Source: Siphonodentalium dalli (lineage: Eukaryota > Mollusca > Scaphopoda > Gadilida > Siphonodentaliidae). Taken from it: a DNA stretch of 64,000 bases. Every line of letters starts with the position of its first letter. Position 1 is the first letter of the stretch. The position numbers and the translations under genes were made by a program. Below the pieces are notes generated by a model. That model made no database searches and was not told the DNA's origin. It saw nothing but the letters and a program-made list of their open reading frames with translations. Where the stretch lies: the NCBI GenBank assembly GCA_032622095.1, contig CP136063.1:146001379-146065378 (forward strand). The letters run 5' to 3'. This document shows positions 56,661 to 64,000 of the stretch, in pieces.

Positions 56661-58799
56661 TGGAATAACTACATCACACTAATTACACCAAACTGGGTGA
56701 AATAGAATGGATAGGCTGTCTTCCTATCCACCCATCATAAATTATGCGAGGGTGCTATGTAGTTCATATGGGGTACATATTTATATTATATAATTATGTG
56801 TACATGTGTCAGCCAATGACATGGTTTGTTGTGTCAAGACCCTGCAGTGCCTGCACCCCCTTTATTTAGAAAGCACAATAAATACAAGGTTATTATCAAA
56901 ATTCACTTTATTTAAACAAGATCAAGTATGTACCAACTGTAGAATAACAAAAAAAGGGAATAAAATAAACAAAAATAACAGCACAATACACAGCAAACAA
57001 GAAAAAACCCAGTTGACTATAACATATATTAGCATAAATAACAGATAAGTTCCAGCCCTTGAAATTAGGAAAAATGACCCACGTCAAATTTAATGATGTA
57101 GCCTGCTAGATTCCAAATGTTTCCCATGGCAATCTTAATTTCACATTTTTTCGTGTTCAAAGTTGTATTTTATGACGCCAACGCGTCTTTCTGGAACACA
57201 TAGTGCTCGTAGAAAGTATCGTGTATTTTGGAACGCAAACCGCCAAGTGCATGGCTTTAGTTCCGGGGATGATAAATGACAAAAGGTCGACATGTATACG
57301 AACTAGACTGCATACATGTAGTATGCATCCCGATTCTATATAAGGCAAGCGATGCTGAGAGATGTGGAAAACACGGATCGAGTAGAACACTCGTAATATT
57401 TTATTAAGTGTATTTTGGCGCGCAAACCGCCATGTGGCCCTAAACATGGTTATTTTGTCATCTCATGTTCCGTTTTTATTTTTGTCCTCTCGCGTATACT
57501 CTTATCTTGACTTCCATTTCTCGATCTCGATCACCCATTATGTATATGTACACTAATATAAGGATATATATATTTGGGAAGAAATGAAGCATTGTGTAAA
57601 CCAATCTTGTAGCCTCAAAATAAACCCAATACCAACCAGCTGGTATCGGTCACAATAGTCAACACAGAAGTCATACAAAATGGTTAGCTCAAAATATTAC
57701 GGCTAACGAGAAACGCTCTTTATGTGTATACACATTTCTTAGTGTGTGCTCTCTCTCTCTCTACATATATAGATGTATAAAAGTCCGGCATATGTGTTTT
57801 ATTTTCCGCCACATAATTCTAAAAATCATTGACTACAGTTATATTTGAACTATAATATTTCATTCTATAAACACATTTGGACAATTCTCTAAATGAATAA
57901 ATATATACCGGTACAAAGTGATAACCATGAATATTTGTATTAAAATTACATATGAAGAATCTTGATAATTTGTGTGTGCATTATCGATAGAGGGTGTTTC
58001 ATCACTAAGTTATATAGAGGATTCCAATAATTTAAGTTCCCAATCAAATAAATTTAAAAAAATAGATCGATTGATTTCGATTTGAAATTGTCCTCAAACT
58101 ATAAGAATAATTTTAATATTAATCGACTTTATATGCATGTAACAATCATTCAAAAAATTCACTGACACAAGTATAGATCATTCCCAGACGTTTTCATGGT
58201 GGGCGGTGTCAACACATTTGGGCGTAGTTTGTAGCTGTCACATTCTGCGCATGTCCAACAGCATCCAATCGCTGATGCAGAGTCGCATAGATTTTTCGCG
58301 CTGGAAATATTATCTGATACAAGCGTTTAGTTCTTGTTCGACTGTCATAGCGTACATATCGTAAAAAATATATCATAATTTAATTATAAAAATTAACGCA
58401 TTACTTCACAATTCCTGTAAATATGACAATTAGATGTCGAAGCAAACACACGAGTCGTTGATATACTATACGAAGTGATACTCTAATTTAGTAATTGATG
58501 CCTGGCATAAAAAGTTGTATAATAAAAGCCACAAGTTTGAACTATTTATAACTAAATATAACTGTAAGAAAGCATAAATAATAAATAGTTTTGGGAATTT
58601 GGTCGACGTTTCTAAAAACTGGTAAACTACCAACTGAACTAATTAACGAATTGTCAGTATTATTTCGTTCACAATATTTACTTCATAATTTTATATGTGT
58701 GCACTGCGTACTGTTTTTCATTCTGGACACTGATCACCTGGACTGCAGATCGCGTGTTCTGTGACAGCCGGGAAAAACTGTGAGTAACATGTTTTTGTT
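56661..58799. other. No gene recognised; one dispersed repeat
   Basis: 57165-57450 holds two degenerate copies of the GCGTCTTTCTG / GCGCAAACCGCCATGTGG repeat seen elsewhere. A (CT)n tract lies at 57750-57761. The rest is AT-rich and featureless. Confidence 0.4.
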
Positions 58800-59030
58800 T
58801 GCAAAGTGATACTCTAATTGGTCAAATGATACCCAATATGGCCGTGTCATTGGTTCAGGTCTTTTTTGCGTCAAATGTATCTAAACCAAAGTTTTTTGTT
58901 ATAAAAGGTACCATTTGACTCAAACAGGTATCAGATGACTCGGCCATCTTGGGTATCAGTTGACCAATTTGGTTATCACTATGTATGGTATCACTTGACT
59001 CGTGTATCACTTGACTGTAAGCCATATCCG
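58800..59030 (+). repeat. Degenerate units of the TATCACTTGACTCG minisatellite
   Basis: GGTATCAGATGACTCGG, GGTATCAGTTGACCAATTTG, GGTATCACTTGACTCGTG. They abut the broken end of the Polinton protease gene. Confidence 0.65.
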
Positions 59031-59033
59031 CTT

Positions 59034-59375
59034 TTCACACATTTGTACCATGATGTTGAAACCGCCCAACGTTTATTTCACATTCGATCGAATTTCTTTG
59101 AATAAATTATTTGATATATTTATCAATAACTGGTATCCCAAACGAATCGAAATATGTTGCAATGTTTCCATTGAAGAAAATTGCAACCCAGTGTTCTCCT
59201 GGTTTTTCTGACGTATGTGTATTTACTATGTATGCTTTTACATGATGAGGTTTCTCGTGTGGTAACTGATCTTTTGCACACACCACACCATACAATGAAC
59301 AGAGGTAGGATGATTTGTCTAGTATATGCTGAAGTTCGCTATAGTGTTCATCTTCGTAGTATTTTTTTTACTTTT
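59034..59375 (-). pseudogene. Adenain-like cysteine protease, truncated
   Basis: YYEDEHYSELQHILD, then GVVCAKDQLP, AYIVNTHTSEKPGEHWVAIF and TYFDSFGIPV match the adenoviral-type (C5) maturation protease of Polintons. The His of GEHWVAI is the catalytic base and the D of YFDSFG follows. A stop comes at 59107 and the Cys block is degenerate (VQMCEK in another frame) before the sequence ends in minisatellite. The active enzyme would cleave capsid precursors. Confidence 0.8.
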
Positions 59376-59466
59376 TGACACCAAAGTCAACAAAAACCGA
59401 ATTAAATTGGTTACAGTTTGCATGACACACACAACTTCCTTTATATCTTTCCAAAGTTTGAATGCC

Positions 59467-59805
59467 TCAAATTTCTCTTGTGGTGAAAAAAAATGATTCT
59501 ATTTCTGGATACCATTGTTCCATATCTCGGTAGATGTTCAATTTAAGTATTGCTATATCAATGAACATATCGACCCATTGTATAGGTGGTGTCCAAAGAC
59601 AGAGTAAATGTCGTGTCTGACTTGGATGATCTATTTTACATCCTTCACAATTGAGTGTCACTTCTTTTGATATTTGATTTTGTATTTCATGAACGAAACA
59701 TTTCTCGAAAGTTTTCCGAACTTTGTCAAGGATAGAAACATATGGAATGAAATCGAGTCCTCCAACTTGCACTCTCAATTTTTCCTCAAAATGCAATCCA
59801 TCCAT
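59467..59805 (-). CDS. Polinton Cys/His protein, 112 aa
   Basis: Starts MDGLHFEEKLRVQVGG, 5 bp after the capsid gene. Contains NCEGCKIDHPSQTRHLLCLW, a C-x-x-C-x-x-x-H-x-x-x-x-x-H-x-x-C arrangement that could bind zinc, and ends in an acidic/aromatic tail (EIESFFFTTREI). Such a D-H-P-S-Q protein commonly sits between capsid and protease in this element group (from memory, unverified). Function unknown. Confidence 0.6.
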   Translation of the reverse strand: MDGLHFEEKLRVQVGGLDFIPYVSILDKVRKTFEKCFVHEIQNQISKEVTLNCEGCKIDHPSQTRHLLCLWTPPIQWVDMFIDIAILKLNIYRDMEQWYPEIESFFFTTREI

Positions 59806-59809
59806 GTTT

Positions 59810-61111
59810 TTAATAATCTGTTATTATTTCTCGCAAACTGTTGATTTCAATTTGATTATCGAACTCAGCATAGACTATCGCGTTGATCACTGAAGCTGGA
59901 GCTGCAGCAAACTGAAGCTCTAACCTTATGTTACCGGTTTTTATAGGATGCAAATGTCCTTCCTCTGCCCCTTGGTCAGGTGTGAGGTCGTAACACCAGA
60001 AACAATAACCATTAATGTATTTTTCGAGATTCAAACCAAAGGATTTGTTTTGTCCAAACATACACGAAGACTGATACAGTGATAAATAAGATCTTAGGCA
60101 TTGTTCTGATTCAAAGTTTGGTTCAAATGGTCGGTTATGGATGGTATGTCCGTCCTGACTAACTTCAAGCTTTTTCAGATTGAAGTGTTGGAAATGAAAT
60201 GGGTTCGTTTCAATATCGCCATTCATATCTTTGTTTGATACCAAGCCTATGAAAAGTCTCTTTGGCATTTGTCCTTGAAAAAGGTGATCTTCAATTTTTG
60301 ATCTAAGCCCTGCACCAATAGTGAATTTTTGTTACTTCAACTCTTCTAATCGGTATTTTCATATTTTTCTGTATTATTGTTTGGTTCAAGTTATTTGCTA
60401 CTACTGGCATCAGCGTAATTGTACGAACATTGAAAACTGCCGTTTCAAATACTATTTTTCCGTCGGCCTGACCAATTAAAGAGAATTTTGGATTCGCTCT
60501 ATTGAGACGAATTCTTATCTCAATTCCATTTGGTAAGTATTTCTCTTGTAGAAATATATCTGTGTGTAAACGACCACACAATTCTACCGTTTTACTACCT
60601 GCTATGATTGGCGATATTTCAATCCATCATTACCACCAGCTTTTGTGTTTTCGGTGAACTGTTTAGCGGTGTCTGGATACCACATTTCTAGTGCGGCAAG
60701 TTGATTTTCTTTACATTCACCAGAATAAGCCAAGAGATTTTCCATGTAGGCTCGATAAGGATAGGTATCTCCGTTCGCCGTTACAAGTTTGTTATTTAGG
60801 TAAATATCGATACTGCTGAACATGCTATGGAAAAAGTTGTTAATAGGCGCAATTTCATCAGTACCATCAACCAAGTTTGTTCCATCTGCTTTTGTGATTT
60901 TGAATTTCAGGTACAAATATGATTGATTTACATCTGTCCATTTTTCAGTTTGAGGTGGAATTACAAATTCTACCGGTGCGGAATTATTCAAAGAGATAAT
61001 CGGATGATGTTCTATCCATTGTGATTCCAACATCGTTGTCATTGTTGGTGGAACATCAGAAGCATCTAACTCGGACTTGCTGCATTCGCATGATCCATTT
61101 TGCATCATCAT
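59810..61111 (-). pseudogene. Major capsid protein of Polinton type (F54H12.2 family), two frameshifts
   Basis: Starts MMMQNGSCECSKSELDASD. The N-terminal part has SAPVEFVIPPQTEKWTDVNQ, SYLYLKFKI, FFHSMFSSIDIYLNNK and NGDTYPYRAYMENLL, the strands and the conserved YPYRAYxExLL of this double-jelly-roll capsid family. The frame breaks near 60600 and resumes at 60581 (MCGRLHTDIFLQEKYLPNG), breaks again near 60303, and resumes at 60268 (MPKRLFIGLV) to end at 59810. Total coding length of about 430 residues is normal for the family. It would have formed the icosahedral shell. Confidence 0.82.
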
Positions 61112-61113
61112 GA

Positions 61114-61484
61114 TTAATCAAATATATCGAGAGATCGTTTTGATTTCTTTACAGGCGTTTTAATGGACTTACTTCTAACTCGTTTGCGAGAAGAATGTTT
61201 TTTCAAAGTCGCGATGATCTATTTATGCCATTTGGTGTTGATATTTTCTTTATTGTTTCCCTCCCAAAAGATTTCAATGCTTCTTTACCTTGTTTCAAAA
61301 ATACTTCTTTTGGACTTTTACCACGATGAATGATATCTTCGACTGCATGCTTGAATACTTGTTGTTTAGCAATCTGACCAATAGGTTTTAGAAACGGTAC
61401 TACTGTTCTCATTACAGATTTGAATAGTGAACCAATTCCATTTCCATACTGTCTAGGTACGCCTCTATACACAGGGATCATCAT
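61114..61484 (-). pseudogene. Small basic capsid-associated protein of Polinton, frameshifted tail
   Basis: MMIPVYRGVPRQYGNGIGSL then KSVMRTVVPFLKPIGQIAK: a Gly-rich start and an amphipathic helix, as in adenovirus pVI/pX-like minor proteins of this group. The frame stops at 61203, but the next frame continues with a very basic tail (KRVRSKSIKTPVKKSKRSLD) to a stop at 61114, three bases before the capsid ATG. Likely a membrane-active or DNA-condensing minor capsid protein. Confidence 0.65.
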
Positions 61485-62329
61485 AAATACAAATTACTTC
61501 GGCCTCGGAAATGCAACTTTACCATAGACTTTCCACCAATAAACTGATTTGGTTTGCCAGTATCACCAGTTATATACACATTTATGGTATCAAAGCTAGA
61601 CTTTGATACTGGTACATAATGTAAGTTTTTGAATTCATGCTTAATATGTTTACCATCATGTATTCTTTTACTCTCGAATGATGTCACTCGTAATATCGGT
61701 GCTTCAACATCACTAAGAATTGTATAATCAGCAAATGTCAGAATAAACAAACAATTGATTATGCTCCGCATTTAAATCAACTCCATATGGAAATGTTATC
61801 GAAGGGGTAGCAAGTGTTGCAGTCTCTGATTCTGTTCTGTAACCAAGTTTATCCAAAAGAGCTCTGGGGAGTACAATTCCTACTTTGGTATAACTATTGT
61901 TTGAAATTTTAACTCGTTGTTGTGCTTTGGAATATCCGAATTCGATTTTCAGTTCTGGAATCAATCTGCTTACTGTAATATCAATTACACTTGAATTGTA
62001 TCTCTCAAATGTGATGCACCAGAATATGCTCCTTCTGGTATTTTTAATTCTATACCATTTTCTGGTTTTGAAATTACCACTTCACTTATTGGTAACTTGT
62101 GCAGATATTGTAAAAATCTTGGAACAGAAGTTTTTATTTTTATTATGGAAGCATCTCCAATAATGTTGTATGTTTCTGATGGTACAATTAGTTCAACCAT
62201 TGCAACTTCCCAAAGCTCTTTATCAATATGTATGGTTTTTGGTAATTTCACTGTGAAACAACATTGTGAGTTGGCTGGGTAAAGTGACATTGAACTATCA
62301 CTCATGAGAGTTATGTAGAATGAATTCAT
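61481..62329 (-). pseudogene. Penton-like minor capsid protein, two frameshifts
   Basis: Starts MNSFYITLMSDSSMSLYPAN and runs to SGASHLRDT (61985), then breaks. It resumes in another frame with LIPELKIEFGYSKAQQRVKI to FVYSDIC near 61730, breaks again, and ends with VEAPILRVTSFESKRIHDGK and SMVKLHFRGRSNLYL at 61481. The stop overlaps the next ATG by a few bases. In related elements this single-jelly-roll protein forms the vertices. A relic with the same landmarks lies in the fold-back element at 7834-8291. Confidence 0.75.
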
Positions 62330-62583
62330 TTTTTCTCAGTATTTTTCAATAATTTCAGTCCAGGTGTTGGTAGAATATAACCTAGAGAACTACTTAGAAG
62401 AATAAGCCACAATTCTTTGTTTGCGCTCTGGATACTAATGTGTACAATAGATGTAATTATTATGATATAAATAATAATTATCTGCGTGAAGTAGGTGACT
62501 TGGTTCTTAGCAACTTTTTCACCACATAACTTAAATTGTGATGGTTCATCGAGATTAATTGAATCTGAATGATTTTGCGACAT
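62326..62583 (-). CDS. Polinton membrane protein, 85 aa, two predicted transmembrane segments
   Basis: After FKLCGEKVAKNQVTYF comes a hydrophobic stretch (IIIIYIIIITSIVHISIQS), then a second (LWLILLSSSLGYILP), ending at PTPGLKLLKN. The frame is intact. The stop overlaps the penton-like start (62329) by 4 bp, as expected for compact gene order. Function unknown; a virion-membrane or host-membrane role is conceivable. Confidence 0.65.
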   Translation of the reverse strand: MSQNHSDSINLDEPSQFKLCGEKVAKNQVTYFTQIIIIYIIIITSIVHISIQSANKELWLILLSSSLGYILPTPGLKLLKNTEKK

Positions 62584-62596
62584 GATATATTCTGTT

Positions 62597-63673
62597 TTAT
62601 ACTAAATTTGAAGCTGGGATCCAACTGTCAAACTTTTTTGGATATCCAAGCCAATGAACTTTATTTTCTTTTACTGTTTTACCACCAACTCTTCTCGTTC
62701 TTTTATCGATAACTGATTCTATTTCATACACCTTACTGTCTTTTATATGCTGGATTTCATGTTTGTAGAATGATCCATCAATCTCTTCGCCATCAAGATC
62801 AGAAACTTTGTATGTTATTGGATTAGTTTTACAAATGTTATCAACTTTGAAAATTTCACGAGTCCAGTTTGGTAAATAACCCTTTTCAAATGTTCTTTTG
62901 GTTTTGTTGATACGAACCAAGTCACCCACTTTTAGTGTAGATTTTCCTTTTTTATTCCGTTCCACATAGATTTTTGGAAATTTCAGCTTCAGTTTTCAAA
63001 GTAACTTCCGACGGTTTCGATTTTATGCTACGGTGATAACTATTGTTGTAAGAATCGACTAGGGGTTGTAAAATATCAATATATCTTGAAGTTTTGTTGT
63101 GTGTGAAATACTTCCACATACGAGTTTTTAAAGTTCTTTGAAATCGCTCAACAATACTTGCTTTAGTCTCTGGATTCTCAGTTTTTGAAGAAATCAATGC
63201 TTTCTGATCGCAGAAATTTCAAAAACTTTTCATGTTTGAATTCAGAACCTTTATCAGCTTGAAACGATTTTGGTTTACGTTTTGAAGATTTTCCTGAATG
63301 ATTCGATCAAAGTTTGTCCAGATTTATCGTGGATTGGCAGTACCCACGCAAATTTTGAAAAAACGTCTATCACACACAACAGATATCTGTAATTATCATT
63401 ATGTTTTTTCAAATTCTGAAGATCAGCTCAATCTGCCTGCCATTGAATATCAATTCCAGCTACAACAGTCTTTCTACGTTGGAATTTTCGAATTATTGGT
63501 TTGTGTAAAGTATATGTCGACTGACCTTGCAACCATTTCTTCACATCTATGAGTTTTATTTGTTTATTTTGCTTTTTCGCTTCATCAAAAAGCTTCTTTA
63601 CACCGCCATAACTTCCAACTTTCTTCGGATTATAGAAAATTTTAGATAACTGTTCATCTAGTATGGATCCCAT
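62597..63673 (-). pseudogene. Retroviral-type integrase with chromodomain-like C-terminus (F54H12.3 family), broken
   Basis: N-terminal LSKIFYNPKKVGSYGGVKKL and WLQGQSTYTLHKPI precede the catalytic core. First Asp in GIDIQWQAD, directly followed by an in-frame TGA; second Asp in FQADKGSEFKHEK after one frameshift; Glu in KASIVERFQRTLKTRMW after another. The C-terminus has VGDLVRINKTKRTFEKGY and a chromodomain-like VHWLGYPKKFDSWIPASNL. The intact enzyme would insert the element with a 6 bp duplication; this copy cannot be made. Confidence 0.88.
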
Positions 63674-64000
63674 TGTGTTTTTTTTCTGTTTTAATACCCT
63701 TTGGTGTCAACCTATCTGCTATTTTAGTTTTTGAATGTCTTGCTTTTATACCTTTCATTGGTGTGAATCGATGAGAATCAGATCGTTTTGGTGTTATGCT
63801 TTGTACCGGAGTTTCAAAATCATCATCTGAATCATCGTTCAAATGTTTTTTAATCCAAAGCCAGCGGTTTCTGTTCCCTACAAAATCTTGAGGTACATTA
63901 AGCTCGCTCAATCCTTGTGAAAAGGTTTGCCAGCCTGTTGGTTCGAAACTTTTTCTTTGTCGTACAATATCATTGAGGAGATCAACAATATTTGATCCTC
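63654..64000 (-). CDS. Polinton protein upstream of integrase, C-terminal part (runs off window)
   Basis: The frame is open to the window edge and reads KSFEPTGWQTFSQGL then NVPQDFVGNRNRWLWIKKHL, an acidic patch (DDSDDDFE), and a Lys/Arg/Thr-rich tail (SHRFTPMKGIKARHSKTKI). The stop at 63654 overlaps the integrase start. No domain recognised; the basic tail suggests nucleic-acid binding. Confidence 0.45.
   Translation of the reverse strand, partial: GSNIVDLLNDIVRQRKSFEPTGWQTFSQGLSELNVPQDFVGNRNRWLWIKKHLNDDSDDDFETPVQSITPKRSDSHRFTPMKGIKARHSKTKIADRLTPKGIKTEKKHNGIHTR

Larger units (their letters stand above)
59034..64000 (-). mobile_element. Decayed Polinton/Maverick-type element (partial, runs off the window)
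   Basis: All genes lie on the minus strand, tightly packed, in the order: unknown protein, integrase, membrane protein, penton-like, small basic capsid-associated, major capsid, Cys/His protein, adenain-like protease. Integrase plus jelly-roll capsid genes plus adenoviral-type protease define Polintons; the integrase and capsid resemble the C. elegans F54H12.3/F54H12.2 families. DNA polymerase B and the packaging ATPase are not seen here and would lie beyond 64000 or be lost. Frameshifts and stops break every long gene, so the copy is dead. The left end is truncated inside the protease at a minisatellite. Confidence 0.88.

Noticed and set aside
1-64000. Bacterial or viral contig
   Set aside because: Phase-consistent introns in a Patched-domain gene, LINE and Gypsy relics and microsatellites show animal nuclear DNA; virus-like genes are confined to the two Polinton-related elements.

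Overview
The window is eukaryotic nuclear DNA from an invertebrate animal, most likely a lophotrochozoan such as a bivalve mollusc. That placement is an inference from the mix of elements; the sequence has no lineage marker. It is AT-rich, has spliced exons with GT/AG boundaries and phases that agree, and is full of decayed transposons, fold-back repeats and minisatellites. I see no prokaryotic gene organisation, rRNA, tRNA or CRISPR.

Host genes. One minus-strand gene crosses much of the window (about 43.6 kb down to 13.7 kb). Nine exons with matching splice phases encode part of a Patched-domain (PTCHD/PTR-type) membrane protein, including the sterol-sensing-domain motif GIGVDD. Its first and last exons were not found. 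A possible IL-17-like exon lies at 51.1-51.3 kb (weak).

Left part (0-12 kb). A 5'-truncated LINE (2.2-3.66 kb) sits between inverted repeats (about 1.54 and 4.27 kb). Next comes the most striking object in the window, a 7.5 kb fold-back element (4393-11918). It has about 2.8 kb inverted arms around a roughly 1.1 kb core, ends that begin AG and end CT, and a near-perfect 6 bp target duplication. The arms encode a 251-aa CxxC protein of unknown function, a two-finger C2H2 protein and a Lys-rich repeat protein. The core holds a C2H2 gene and a broken relative of the penton-like capsid gene also found in the Polinton at the right end. An 800 bp MITE-like element interrupts the left arm; the right arm keeps the empty site.

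Middle (12-53 kb). The Patched introns hold two diverged copies of a 1.6-1.9 kb repeat (15.8 and 28.9 kb), a LINE endonuclease relic (20.1-20.8 kb), Ty3/Gypsy gag-protease-RT and integrase relics (27.1-32.2 kb), several MITEs, an inverted poly-G/poly-C array (40.3-41.85 kb), a tandem array of about 150 bp units (44.2-45.8 kb), and a virtually identical 1.6 kb tandem duplication (45.4-48.65 kb).

Right part (52-64 kb). A minisatellite is split by a TA-duplicating MITE (52268-53459). Then come a strong palindrome (53755-53856), a GC-richer segment with an OTU-like protein whose catalytic Cys position appears to be Ala, a 38 bp minisatellite, and finally (59.03 kb to the window edge) a decayed Polinton/Maverick-type element. 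Its minus-strand genes, in order, are integrase, membrane protein, penton-like protein, small basic capsid-associated protein, double-jelly-roll-type major capsid protein (F54H12.2 family), a Cys/His protein and an adenain-like protease. All the long ones carry frameshifts or stops.
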